Below, one piece after another: positions 1 to 7,797 of a stretch of DNA of 64,000 bases. Position 1 is the first letter of the stretch. The number at the start of each line of letters is the position of its first letter. The stretch is from Devosia riboflavina. GTDB lineage: Bacteria; Pseudomonadota; Alphaproteobacteria; Rhizobiales; Devosiaceae. The notes beneath the pieces are model-generated. The model saw only the letters and a program-made list of their open reading frames with translations, was not told the origin of the DNA and searched no databases. Position numbers and translations under genes: made by a program. The DNA is taken from NCBI RefSeq assembly GCF_000743575.1, contig NZ_JQGC01000002.1, positions 124,001-188,000 on the forward strand, given 5' to 3'.

Positions 1-389
1 AGAACGCCACAACTCTCGAAAATCGCAGCGTCGCCCAGGCGATGTGGCGCGGCACGCTCTGCAGGTGCCCCCATTGCGGCAAGGGCAAGATGTTCCGCGC
101 CTATCTGAAAGTCGTCGACCAGTGCGACGTCTGCGGCGAGGAGCTAAAGCACCATCGTGCCGATGACTTCCCGCCCTATATCGCCATCACCATCGTCGGC
201 CACATCATCATCTTCCTGATGCTGCACATGGATATGACCTATCACGTCCAGCCGATCACCTATGTGATCACCATGATTCCCCTGGCCATTGTCCTTCCGC
301 TCGCGATTCTGCCCTCTACCAAGGGCGCGATCGTCGGCCTGCAGTGGGCTACCCGCATGTATGGCTTCGGCACGGGCCAGCGGGACTAA
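1..389 (+). CDS. DUF983 family protein, 5' end cut by window edge
   Basis: The reading frame is open to the left edge, so the true start probably lies outside the window; an in-frame ATG at 42 would give 115 residues but would begin unusually close to the first zinc-binding motif. Two CxxC pairs (CPHC, then CDVC) are followed by HHRADD and two hydrophobic segments, the DUF983 pattern of an N-terminal zinc ribbon plus two membrane helices. The family is common in alphaproteobacteria and has no established biochemical role. A perfect hairpin and a palindromic repeat follow the stop. Family assignment is by motif recognition and is fairly secure; function is unknown. Confidence 0.8.
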   Translation, partial: NATTLENRSVAQAMWRGTLCRCPHCGKGKMFRAYLKVVDQCDVCGEELKHHRADDFPPYIAITIVGHIIIFLMLHMDMTYHVQPITYVITMIPLAIVLPLAILPSTKGAIVGLQWATRMYGFGTGQRD

Positions 390-420
390 ACGCGCGCCTT
401 GCACCCCGGCAATCCACGTC

Positions 421-440
421 ATCCCCGCGAAAGCGGGGAT
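421..440. repeat. Perfect GNRA-loop hairpin after DUF983
   Basis: ATCCCCGC-GAAA-GCGGGGAT is an exact 8-bp inverted repeat with a GAAA tetraloop, 31 nt after the DUF983 stop. There is no long T-run, only TTCTGTTTCTG, so it could be a weak terminator or a REP-type half element. It sits next to a larger palindromic repeat. Confidence 0.6.
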
Positions 441-460
441 TTCTGTTTCTGACACCTGCC

Positions 461-546
461 CTATCCCCTCCATCGTCACTACCGGGCTTGTCCCGGCAAT
501 CCACCTCCCCTCCGCCGGGGACTACCGGGACAAGCCCGGTAGTGAC
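461..546. repeat. Dispersed palindromic (REP-like) repeat, copy 1
   Basis: Bases 475-496 and 525-546 form a perfect 22-bp inverted repeat separated by 28 bases, containing the 15-nt core CCGGGACAAGCCCGG. The reverse complement of this ~86-bp block matches 42832-42914 over nearly its whole length with scattered substitutions. It is therefore a mobile or dispersed intergenic repeat rather than a local terminator. It lies between the tail-to-tail ends of DUF983 and DUF3052. Confidence 0.75.
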
Positions 547-577
547 GGCCAATGAGAGATCGCGCCACAATGGTGGC

Positions 578-994
578 TCAAGCAAACTGCGATCCCTCTT
601 TCGCCTTCACCTTATCCCTCGGCCTGAACCGCAGCGCCGACCACTCCGCATCGAGCGCCACAGCCCGCACCGGACGCAGCCCCTTGGCCTCCAGCGGCTC
701 CCAACCCATGTCCCGGGTCAAACCCGCCTCCTTGCCCGCCTCGCCCTTCTTGTAGGCCACCCAAAGCAGCCCGTCCGGCGGCAGCTCAGCCAGGATTCGT
801 GGCACCATGGCCTCCACCTCCGCCGGCCCGGTGAAACAGGCCAAAACCCCGTCATAGTAGGAATCGCCATGCACCGGCTCCACCTCGGCACCGGCGGTGA
901 CTTCCTCGGCGATTTCCTGTGGTACATTGATCAGCCAGAGCTTGGTTCCAGCCTTGATCTGCAGCCGATGCAGCAATTCGGTCGGTGCGGTCAT
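578..994 (-). CDS. DUF3052 family protein
   Basis: The frame is open 36 codons upstream of the chosen start, but the ATG at 994 has a strong AAAGGAGA site 7 nt before it and begins with MTAPTELLHRLQIK, the normal family start; this gives 138 residues. The sequence shows the hallmark stretch WLINVPQE near residue 20, then GLLWVAYKK and a C-terminal ALDAEWSALRF. These fit DUF3052, a small bacterial family without a known activity. It is divergent from rpmG, with a shared 119-bp promoter region. No signal peptide or membrane segment is visible. Function is unknown. Confidence 0.75.
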   Translation of the reverse strand: MTAPTELLHRLQIKAGTKLWLINVPQEIAEEVTAGAEVEPVHGDSYYDGVLACFTGPAEVEAMVPRILAELPPDGLLWVAYKKGEAGKEAGLTRDMGWEPLEAKGLRPVRAVALDAEWSALRFRPRDKVKAKEGSQFA

Positions 995-1022
995 CTCGGT
1001 GTCTCCTTTCCCCTCTATATGC

Positions 1023-1050
1023 TTGACAACTTCCCGCAAATCCGTAGGTT
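1023..1050 (+). promoter_or_regulatory. Candidate rpmG promoter
   Basis: A perfect TTGACA -35 hexamer (1023-1028) is followed after 16 bases by TAGGTT (1045-1050), a poor but acceptable -10. It lies about 65 nt upstream of the rpmG start codon in the DUF3052-rpmG divergent region. The strong -35 fits a ribosomal protein gene. Confidence 0.45.
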
Positions 1051-1113
1051 GCGCCCAAATTCCGGCGCTGCCTTGGCTCGCGGCGCCTTTTCGTTTTGAC
1101 AAGGACTACGAAA

Positions 1114-1281
1114 ATGGCAAAAGCCGCCACCATCAAGATCAAGCTCGTGTCGACTGCCGATACCGGCTACTTCTACGTGACCAAGAAGAACGCCCGTACC
1201 CAGACCGAAAAGCTGGCCTTCAAGAAGTACGACCCGGTCGTTCGCAAGCACGTCGAATTCAAGGAAGCCAAGATCAAGTAA
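1114..1281 (+). CDS. rpmG: 50S ribosomal protein L33
   Basis: This 55-residue basic protein starts [18 protein letters not shown] and contains [32 protein letters not shown], the complete bacterial L33 pattern. It binds 23S rRNA near the E site of the large ribosomal subunit. The cysteine pairs of the zinc-binding L33 form are absent, so this is the zinc-independent version. An upstream in-frame codon would add six residues, but the ATG at 1114 has AAGGA nine bases ahead and the conserved N-terminus. It is transcribed alone, with its own promoter candidate and a terminator. Confidence 0.97.
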   Translation: MAKAATIKIKLVSTADTGYFYVTKKNARTQTEKLAFKKYDPVVRKHVEFKEAKIK

Positions 1282-1306
1282 TCTGATCTGACATCCTAAG
1301 CGTTTG

Positions 1307-1336
1307 AAAGGCCCTGCACATCGTGCGGGGCCTTTT
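1307..1336 (+). terminator. Rho-independent terminator of rpmG
   Basis: AAAGGCCCTGCAC and GTGCGGGGCCTTT form a 13-position stem with one mismatch around an ATC loop, ending in TTTT. It begins 25 nt after the rpmG stop. Confidence 0.85.
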
Positions 1337-1426
1337 CGCATTTGGACTAACCAAATCGGCGAAACGCTGATCTCGACGCTAACAGTCTGTCAGCATCGAG
1401 GAACATGTTCATAGCGATTTCAGGGA

Positions 1427-1566
1427 GTGAGAGTGGCTGGTCCGGAGCGGTACGTCGAAGAGGCCACTCTCACCGCATCCGGACCAACCGCCCTACGGGA
1501 CTCAGGAGTTGCGGCGGACCTGAGAAAAGCCGTAGGGAGCTCGGAGGCATCGGTCGTTTGCGACCG
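1427..1566. ncRNA. Highly structured intergenic element, candidate small RNA
   Basis: Between the convergent rpmG and pleD genes lie four paired elements. GTGAGAGTGGC (1427-1437) pairs with GCCACTCTCAC (1463-1473). TGGTCCGGA plus GCGGT (1438-1451) pairs with ACCGC plus TCCGGACCA (1472-1486, one bulged A). CCCTACGG (1491-1498) pairs with CCGTAGGG (1530-1537) and encloses CTCAGG/CCTGAG. CGGTCG-TTTG-CGACCG (1551-1566) is a hairpin. The first two helices interleave and overlap by two bases, so they form either a pseudoknot or two alternative folds. No protein frame here looks coding. The rest of 1337-1681 holds only a small TTTGG/CCAAA hairpin at 1341-1355 and an AT-rich stretch at 1640-1660. Strand and function are unknown. 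Confidence 0.4.
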
Positions 1567-1681
1567 TCGCCGTCTGAAAACCACCCTACAATGGACCGGA
1601 GGAAACTCAAGGAAATCCAGTCAAAAGCGACCGATAACCGTTTGTTAATTATAACAGATAACCCTAACAGGCGGCATTTTA

Positions 1682-3052
1682 TCAAGCCGCGTCGAGGATT
1701 ACCCGGTTACGTCCCTCACGCTTGGCGCGATAGAGCGCCAAGTCGGCCCGCTTGATCAGGCTTTCCGCAGTATCGGACAAGCTCTCGTTGAACGAGACAC
1801 CAACGGATACGGTCACCGTAAGCAGCTTCTGACCATTGATTTCAAAGGTCTTTTCGCCGACGGCCTGCCGCACGCGCTCAGCCACCAGCTCGGCATTGCT
1901 GACATCGGTATCGGGCATCAGCACCACGAATTCCTCGCCGCCAAACCGGCAAGCCAGATCAACCCCGCGGATATTGCGTTTCATCCGCGCGGAAAATTCC
2001 TTGAGCACCACGTCGCCGACGTCGTGGCCATAGGTATCGTTCACTGACTTGAAGTGGTCGATATCAAGGATCATCACCGCCAGGTTGCGTTCCTGCTCCT
2101 GGGCCTTGCTCAGCAAGACATTGAGATGTCTGTCGAAATAGCGACGATTGTAGAGGCCGGTAAGGTCGTCCGTCACCGCCATGGCGATGGAATTGTTGAC
2201 GCTTTCGCGCAGTTCCATTGCATAGCGGTGCCGCCGGACCTGCGTACGCACCCGAGCCTTAAGCTCGTTCCGCTCGATCGGCCGGCTGATGAAATCGTTG
2301 ACCCCGAGATCAAGCGCGCGCATCACCCGCGGCTTGTCGCCGTCGTCGGCCATCAGGATGATCGGCAGGTGGCGCGAATGGTCCACAGTACGGATTTGCG
2401 AAGCCACCCGCAGCGGGTCAAAATCGTTGAGCGACATGCTCACCAGCGCCAATTCATATTGTGCGCCAGACACTTGGAACACCGCATCAGCCGGCTCAAG
2501 CAGGATGTCGACCTTGTGTTCCTCGGAGAGGTAGCCCTGGACGCGCTCGGCGTGGCGCTTGTCGGTGTCGATGATCAACACCTTGCCGCCCTGTGCCGAG
2601 ATCGTGTCCATGGCCCGCATGGCGTCTTCGATCGCCAGTTGCTGACCGGTCAAGGCGCGAGCCCGCAATTCGTCCGTCAGGGACTTCAGCCGCGCCAGAC
2701 TTTTGACGCGCGCCATGAGCTGCATGTCGTCAACAGGCTTGGTCAGAAAATCGTCCGCACCGGCCTCAAGGCCCTTCACGCGGTCGGAAGGCTGGTCGAG
2801 CGCCGTGATCATCAGCACCGGCACGTGATGCGTGCGCGGGTTGGATTTCAGGTGGCGGCAAACCTCAAAACCGTCCATCACCGGCATCATCACATCCAGG
2901 AGGATGATGTCGACGTCGGTTCCTTCAAGGATTTCAAGTGCTTCCGGCCCGGAATTGGCGGTGAGAACTTCGAAATATTCGGCGGTGAGCCGCGCTTCGA
3001 GCAGCCGAACATTCGTCGGAATGTCGTCGACAATCAGAACGCGCGCCGTCAC
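1682..3052 (-). CDS. pleD: PleD-type response regulator diguanylate cyclase
   Basis: This 456-residue cytoplasmic protein has two receiver domains (about 1-125 and 155-275) and a GGDEF domain (about 285-456). The phosphoacceptor D53 and acidic pair D9-D10 are present in the first receiver; the second has lost the acidic pocket, as in Caulobacter PleD. The active site is GGEEF (371-375), with an intact inhibitory RxxD site (R362-D365) five residues before it, so product inhibition by c-di-GMP is expected. The start is the GTG at 3052, preceded by GGGGGA; a TTG six codons upstream is less likely. It lies 88 nt downstream of divK, its usual partner in polar development and the motile-to-sessile switch. 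Confidence 0.95.
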   Translation of the reverse strand: MTARVLIVDDIPTNVRLLEARLTAEYFEVLTANSGPEALEILEGTDVDIILLDVMMPVMDGFEVCRHLKSNPRTHHVPVLMITALDQPSDRVKGLEAGADDFLTKPVDDMQLMARVKSLARLKSLTDELRARALTGQQLAIEDAMRAMDTISAQGGKVLIIDTDKRHAERVQGYLSEEHKVDILLEPADAVFQVSGAQYELALVSMSLNDFDPLRVASQIRTVDHSRHLPIILMADDGDKPRVMRALDLGVNDFISRPIERNELKARVRTQVRRHRYAMELRESVNNSIAMAVTDDLTGLYNRRYFDRHLNVLLSKAQEQERNLAVMILDIDHFKSVNDTYGHDVGDVVLKEFSARMKRNIRGVDLACRFGGEEFVVLMPDTDVSNAELVAERVRQAVGEKTFEINGQKLLTVTVSVGVSFNESLSDTAESLIKRADLALYRAKREGRNRVILDAA

Positions 3053-3140
3053 CGCATATCCCCCAAGCAAACCAATTTATCCCGATGCCGCACCGGCCAC
3101 CGGGAACGCACCGCCGAACCGCCTGATGCCTCCAGCGACG

Positions 3141-3512
3141 TCAGGCAGGTCCAATATATTGGGCAATGGTTTCCAGAAAGTGAGACACGGAGATAGGTTT
3201 CGAAATGTAACCCTCGCACCCGCCTTGCAAAATCCGCTCCTCGTCGCCCTTCATGGCAAAGGCCGTGACGGCGATGACGGGAATATGGGCGAGCTGCTCG
3301 TCGTCCTTGAGCCATTTGGTGACAACAAGGCCCGACACTTCCGGCAATTGGATATCCATGAGGATCAGGTCGGGCATATGCGCCCGCGCCAGATCCAGCG
3401 CTTCAAGGCCATTGCGGGTCTGAATGACCCTGTAGCCGCGCGATTCGAGCAGATCGTTGAAGAGCTTCATGTTGAGCTCGTTGTCTTCCACGATCATGAC
3501 TGTCTTGGACAT
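3141..3512 (-). CDS. divK: Single-domain response regulator DivK
   Basis: The 123-residue protein is one receiver domain with no output domain: acidic pair E9-D10, phosphoacceptor D53 in LILMDIQLP, conserved T in [12 protein letters not shown] and K in SKPISV. In alphaproteobacteria DivK is phosphorylated by DivJ and dephosphorylated by PleC; it signals through DivL/CckA to lower CtrA activity and also tunes PleD. Co-orientation with pleD and near-identity to the DivK signature make the call firm. Transcription starts in the 123-bp region shared with the divergent DUF3572 gene. Confidence 0.96.
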   Translation of the reverse strand: MSKTVMIVEDNELNMKLFNDLLESRGYRVIQTRNGLEALDLARAHMPDLILMDIQLPEVSGLVVTKWLKDDEQLAHIPVIAVTAFAMKGDEERILQGGCEGYISKPISVSHFLETIAQYIGPA

Positions 3513-3635
3513 TGGTCCTCACTTGCGTGCCTGTGGCACCGGCAGTTTCCCCGGTCCCAGCACCACGGCCCTTCGCTTCCCCGTCGCCATGGGGTATCAT
3601 TCAATCCGTTACAAAACCTCAAATGAGGCCAAGAC

Positions 3636-3914
3636 TTGCCGCTCGCGAAACCGTCATCGTTGGACCTCGAAGAGGTCGCCGGGGCCTGCCTCGGTTACCT
3701 TGCCGAAAATCCCGATGAACTGCTGGCTTTCATGCAGCATGCCGGGCTCGATCCGCAATCTCTTCGTTCCGCAATCGGCACGAAGCGGCTGCAAACCGGG
3801 CTCGTCGACTATTTTGCCGCAAACGAACCGATTCTGCTCGCCCTCTGCGCGAATACCGGCATGAACCCGGAATCGTTCATGCGCCTCTGGTACAAGCTCA
3901 ACCCCAACGGATGA
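3636..3914 (+). CDS. DUF3572 family protein
   Basis: The small, mostly helical, soluble protein of 92 residues contains EEVAGACLGYLAENPDELLAFM and the ending ESFMRLWYKLNPNG, a pattern I recognise as DUF3572, often found between divK and dinB in this order. The start is taken as the TTG at 3636 with a GAGG element about eight bases ahead; no in-frame ATG covers the conserved part, and an internal TTG at 3660 is possible. It ends nine nucleotides before dinB, so the two are probably co-transcribed. Its function is not known. Confidence 0.7.
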   Translation: MPLAKPSSLDLEEVAGACLGYLAENPDELLAFMQHAGLDPQSLRSAIGTKRLQTGLVDYFAANEPILLALCANTGMNPESFMRLWYKLNPNG

Positions 3915-3923
3915 TCCGACGCG

Positions 3924-5252
3924 ATGGATTGGCTGTGCCGCGACTGCCTCAGTTCCGGAACGGCGGCGGCCGGACCCCGTCGCTGTCCGCAATGCGGCTC
4001 GCCCAGAATCCGCAGCCATTCCGAGCTTTTTGCCCTCTCCATAGCCCATGTCGATTGCGACGCCTTTTACGCCTCAGTCGAAAAGCGCGATGACCCGAGC
4101 ATGCGTGACCGCCCGCTGATCATCGGCGGCGGCGTGCGCGGCGTCGTTTCGACCTGCTGCTATATCGCCCGCCAATCCGGCGTTCGCTCGGCCATGCCCA
4201 TGTATAAGGCGCGCGAACTCTGCCCCGATGCTGTGATCATCAAGCCCAACATGGCCAAGTACGTGGAGGTCAGCCGCCAGATCCGCCGCCATATGGATAC
4301 GCTGACGCCGCTCGTCGAACCCCTTTCGATCGACGAAGCCTTCCTCGACCTCACCGGCACCGAGAAAGTCCACAAGGCGCCCCCTGCCCTGACCCTGGCT
4401 CGCTTCGCCCGTACCGTCGAGCAAGAGGTGGGCGTCACCATTTCGGTCGGCCTCAGCCACAACAAGTTCCTCGCCAAGGTCGCATCCGACCTCGACAAGC
4501 CGCGCGGATTTGCCGTCATCGGCACCGCGGAAACCCTGTCTTTCCTGGCACCCAAGCCGATCAGCCTGATCTTCGGCGTCGGCAAGGTTTTTTCCGAGAC
4601 GTTGAAGAAGGACGGCTATCACACCATCGGCCAGTTGCAGGACGCTGATCCCATCCAGCTCATGCGTCTCTATGGCGAATCGGGCGCGCGCCTGGCGCGC
4701 CTTTCCCGCGGACAGGATAGTCGCCGGGTTTCCATCGATGGCGAGATGAAGACGGTTTCCTCGGAAACCACATTCAACACCGATCTCGCGACACTCGAAG
4801 AGCTCTCCACCGAACTGCTCCACTGCTGCGAACGCCTTTCCGAGCGCCTCAAATCCAAGAACATCGTCGGCGACACGGTGACGCTCAAGCTCAAGACAGC
4901 AGGATTTAAGTTGCGCACGCGCGCCCGACACCTGATGATGCCGACACAGCTCGCCAATGTGCTCTACGAGGCAGGACTAAACCTCCTGCAGCGCGAGGCC
5001 GATGGCACGCCGTTCCGCTTGATCGGCATCGGCATTTCGGGCATCGAAGCGGCCGACGGGTCCGATCCGACGGACCTGCTCGAGCCGCAGGTTGCCCGCA
5101 AGGCGGCGGCGGAACGGGCTATGGACCGTGTGCGCACCCGCTTTGGCCGCACTGCCGTCGTCCGCGGCAAACTCTACACCAACCGGGCCGAAGCCAGTTC
5201 GGCTCCGGCATCCGAAGAAGAAGCAGAAGACCTGGAAGGCAAGACCAGATGA
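3924..5252 (+). CDS. dinB: DNA polymerase IV with N-terminal zinc ribbon
   Basis: This 442-residue Y-family translesion polymerase has the catalytic carboxylates D44 in HVDCD and D137/E138 in SIDEAF. It also has a palm/finger region with [15 protein letters not shown], a helix-hairpin-helix thumb ([14 protein letters not shown]) and a little-finger domain. The first 30 residues carry C5xxC8 and C21xxC24, a zinc ribbon I recognise from rhizobial DinB homologues and absent from E. coli DinB. A canonical C-terminal beta-clamp motif is not obvious. The stop overlaps the next start by four bases. No LexA box was seen upstream, so SOS control is not evident. Confidence 0.93.
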   Translation: MDWLCRDCLSSGTAAAGPRRCPQCGSPRIRSHSELFALSIAHVDCDAFYASVEKRDDPSMRDRPLIIGGGVRGVVSTCCYIARQSGVRSAMPMYKARELCPDAVIIKPNMAKYVEVSRQIRRHMDTLTPLVEPLSIDEAFLDLTGTEKVHKAPPALTLARFARTVEQEVGVTISVGLSHNKFLAKVASDLDKPRGFAVIGTAETLSFLAPKPISLIFGVGKVFSETLKKDGYHTIGQLQDADPIQLMRLYGESGARLARLSRGQDSRRVSIDGEMKTVSSETTFNTDLATLEELSTELLHCCERLSERLKSKNIVGDTVTLKLKTAGFKLRTRARHLMMPTQLANVLYEAGLNLLQREADGTPFRLIGIGISGIEAADGSDPTDLLEPQVARKAAAERAMDRVRTRFGRTAVVRGKLYTNRAEASSAPASEEEAEDLEGKTR

Positions 5253-5707
5253 CCGATCCGATCCAAAAGCTCCGCGAATATGGCTACGAACTGCCCGCCC
5301 CCAAGGCGCCGGTCGCGAGCTATGTGCCCGTTACCCGCAGCGGCAATCTCCTTTACGTCTCGGGCCAGATTTCGACCGGCGAGAACGGCGTAGTGGGCGG
5401 TCGTCTCGGCGACACGATGAATGTGCAGCAGGGTGGCAACGCCGCCGAGCTCGCCATCCTCAACGTGCTCTCGCACATCGTCTATTCCGCCGGTATTCCG
5501 CTGCAGGACATCAAGAAAATCCTGAAGCTGACGGTTCTCGTCTGCTCCGACAGCGAATTCACCGAGCAGCATCTCGTCGCCAATGGCGCATCGAACCTGC
5601 TGGTCGGCATTCTGGGCGACAAGGGCAAGCATGCCCGCGCCGCTTTCGGCGTCACCTCCCTGCCCTTCGGCGCAGCGGTGGAAATCGACGCTGTCGTCGA
5701 AGTCTGA
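5249..5707 (+). CDS. RidA family protein
   Basis: 152 residues with the YjgF/YER057c/UK114 fold signature: [24 protein letters not shown] and the C-terminal [16 protein letters not shown]. This is the longer subgroup of RidA-like proteins; archetypal RidA (about 130 residues) hydrolyses reactive enamine/imine intermediates released by PLP enzymes. The conserved arginine of true RidA near residue 105 is not in its usual context (the segment reads [16 protein letters not shown]), so imine deaminase activity should not be assumed. The start overlaps the dinB stop by four bases (ATGA), implying translational coupling. Confidence 0.85.
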   Translation: MTDPIQKLREYGYELPAPKAPVASYVPVTRSGNLLYVSGQISTGENGVVGGRLGDTMNVQQGGNAAELAILNVLSHIVYSAGIPLQDIKKILKLTVLVCSDSEFTEQHLVANGASNLLVGILGDKGKHARAAFGVTSLPFGAAVEIDAVVEV

Positions 5708-5776
5708 CGCCTATCTGTAATTGCACTGTCACGGAGGCGTGCGAACCGGACGCCTCCGATTTCACGGCAGATTGTC

Positions 5777-6538
5777 ATGACCGCACCGCTCTTTCCCCGC
5801 CCAGTTGCCCATCGTGGCCTGCACGACCGCGCTAATGGCGTGATCGAAAACAGCGCCAGCGCCTTTGCGGCCGCTATCGCGAGCAATTTCGCTATCGAAT
5901 GTGATCTGCAGCTCACCAGCGACGGCCATGCGGTCGTCTTCCACGATGAGAAGCTCGAACGCCTCACCGGCGAAACCGGTCTCGTTAGCGACCTTACCCT
6001 CGCCGAGATGACGAGCCTGAAACTGCTCGACAGCGCCGCAGGCGATCGCCCGCAGACCTTTGACGCTTTCCTCGAACAGATTTCCGGCCGTGCTCTGCTC
6101 CAGGTCGAGCTCAAGCACCAACCGAGCCTCGAGGCCACGCGCCGCCTGGCCACTATCGCCGCCGAAGCGCTTGCCAAATATTCCGGCCCTACCACCGTCG
6201 AATCCTTCGATCCGCGCCTCATCACCCTCATCCGCGAATACGGTTTTGCCGGTCCGCGCGGCATCATCACCTATGACTACGAGGGCGAAGACTACCCGCC
6301 GGGGATCACCGAGGATGAGCGCTATACGATGCGCCACCTGCTGCACTGGCACGAAACCCAGTTCGACTTCATTTCCTGCGACAAGAGCGCCCTGACCTTG
6401 CCCGCGATCACTTTCTGGCGCGCCCTCGGCAAGCCGGTGACCGCCTGGACGATCCGGTCTAAGGTTGAAGCGGAGGCTGCGGCCCCCTACATCGACCAGA
6501 TCGTGTTCGAAGGGTTCAACCCGGACAGTGTCTCCTAA
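5777..6538 (+). CDS. Glycerophosphodiester phosphodiesterase family protein
   Basis: 253 residues forming a GDPD TIM barrel. The HRG motif (VAHRGLHD, residues 11-17), acidic metal ligands in IECDLQLTSDGHAVVFHD and VELKH match the family that hydrolyses glycerophosphodiesters to an alcohol and glycerol 3-phosphate. There is no signal peptide, so it is the cytosolic UgpQ-like type, which would salvage phosphate from lipid head groups. Its gene overlaps the following acyltransferase gene, suggesting one transcript running from DUF3572 onward. The natural substrate cannot be read from sequence. Confidence 0.88.
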   Translation: MTAPLFPRPVAHRGLHDRANGVIENSASAFAAAIASNFAIECDLQLTSDGHAVVFHDEKLERLTGETGLVSDLTLAEMTSLKLLDSAAGDRPQTFDAFLEQISGRALLQVELKHQPSLEATRRLATIAAEALAKYSGPTTVESFDPRLITLIREYGFAGPRGIITYDYEGEDYPPGITEDERYTMRHLLHWHETQFDFISCDKSALTLPAITFWRALGKPVTAWTIRSKVEAEAAAPYIDQIVFEGFNPDSVS

Positions 6539-7703
6539 AGAGCTTTCAGCAACCATCCATCCCTCCACGGCGTCTATATCGGCCGAGCAGTGGAACTCCC
6601 TTGTGCCGGGCACCAATGGCGTGCCCGACAATCCCTTCCTCGATCATGCCTTTTTCCTGGCGCTCGAAGAATCGGGCTGCGCCACTGGCCGCACCGGCTG
6701 GCAGCCCCAGCACATCCTCATGAAGGACGAGACAGGCAACGCTGTCGGTCTTCTGCCGCTGTTCCTCAAAACCCATTCCATGGGTGAATATGTCTTCGAC
6801 CACGGCTGGGCCCAGGCGCTGGAGCGCGCCGGCGGGCACTATTATCCCAAGCTTCAGGGTTCCGTGCCTTTCACCCCCGTGACCGCGTCCAAGCTGCTGG
6901 TTCCGTCCGACAGCCTGCAGATTCGCGCCGCGCTGCTCTCGACCGCCGAAGAGCTGGCGCGCCAGCGCAATGCCTCCTCGGTGCATCTCACCTTCCTCCC
7001 CGACGAAGATGCCGCCACGGCCAATGCGGCGGACTGGCTGAGCCGGGTGGACACCCAGTTTCACTGGCACAACGAGGACTTTCCCAGCTTCGACGCCTTT
7101 CTCGAAACCCTCTCGTCGCGAAAGCGCAAGGTCATCCGCCGCGAGCGCCGCGATGCACTGGCCGATGGCATCACCATTCGCTGGCTCCGCGGCGGCGACA
7201 TCAAAGAGCATCATTGGGATGCCTTCTTCGATTTCTACGAGGACACCGGCTCGCGGAAATGGGGCCAGCCCTATCTCAACCGGAAGTTCTTCTCGCTGCT
7301 CGGCCAATACATGGCCGACCGCGTGCTTCTGGTCTTCGCTTATGAGGGCGATGAGCCCATTGCTGGCGCCATCAATTTCATCGGCAAGGACCGACTCTAT
7401 GGCCGCAATTGGGGCGCTACACGCGAAGTGCCGTTCCTCCATTTCGAGGTCTGCTACTACCAGGCCATCGACTATGCCATCGCCCACGGGCTCAGGGTTG
7501 TCGAAGCCGGCGCGCAGGGCGAACATAAGCTGGCGCGCGGCTATACGCCGGTAACGACGCATTCGGCTCACTGGATCGCTCATCCCGGCCTCCGGGATGC
7601 CGTAGCCGACTATCTCGAAGCCGAACGCCCCACGGTGGAACGAGAGCAGTCAGTCCTCGAAACCTTCTCGCCCTATCGGCGTGGCGAACGCACCGATCGC
7701 TGA
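6528..7703 (+). CDS. FemAB-like / GNAT-fold N-acyltransferase (PF04339 type)
   Basis: About 391 residues from the GTG at 6528, which overlaps the end of the GDPD gene by 11 nt; the frame stays open further upstream but those codons overlap GDPD heavily. I recognise the family from PDNPFLDHAFFLALEESG near the N-terminus, then PLFLKTHSMGEYVFDHGWAQ and SSRKRKVIRRERR in the middle, and FLHFEVCYYQAIDYAI plus EAGAQGEHKLARGY near the end. These proteins have a FemAB/GNAT double fold and are annotated as peptidoglycan biosynthesis/recognition or acetyltransferase-like; none of that is proven here. No membrane segment is seen. Confidence 0.8.
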   Translation: MSPKELSATIHPSTASISAEQWNSLVPGTNGVPDNPFLDHAFFLALEESGCATGRTGWQPQHILMKDETGNAVGLLPLFLKTHSMGEYVFDHGWAQALERAGGHYYPKLQGSVPFTPVTASKLLVPSDSLQIRAALLSTAEELARQRNASSVHLTFLPDEDAATANAADWLSRVDTQFHWHNEDFPSFDAFLETLSSRKRKVIRRERRDALADGITIRWLRGGDIKEHHWDAFFDFYEDTGSRKWGQPYLNRKFFSLLGQYMADRVLLVFAYEGDEPIAGAINFIGKDRLYGRNWGATREVPFLHFEVCYYQAIDYAIAHGLRVVEAGAQGEHKLARGYTPVTTHSAHWIAHPGLRDAVADYLEAERPTVEREQSVLETFSPYRRGERTDR

Positions 7704-7753
7704 TCGCGACTAGCGATCGCTTGTCGCGACGCGGCGATCGCTGCATGCGGCGG
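7692..7753. repeat. Short tandem repeat with GCGATCGC cores
   Basis: Three imperfect copies of a ~20-nt unit built on CGATCGC...TCGCGAC run across the stop codon of the acyltransferase gene (TGA at 7701-7703) into the spacer. The second and third copies contain the palindromic octamer GCGATCGC. The remaining spacer to 7797 is AT-richer and may carry the promoter of the next gene, but I see no clear hexamers. Confidence 0.55.
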
Positions 7754-7797
7754 CAAAGTATCTTTCCCTCCCCGGCGATCGAATCTAAAACCGTTTT

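Noticed and set aside
1427..1566. Possible 6S, SRP or RNase P RNA at the structured spacer
   Set aside because: None of the conserved sequence blocks of RNase P or SRP RNA is present, and the 6S closing stem and central bubble could not be drawn.
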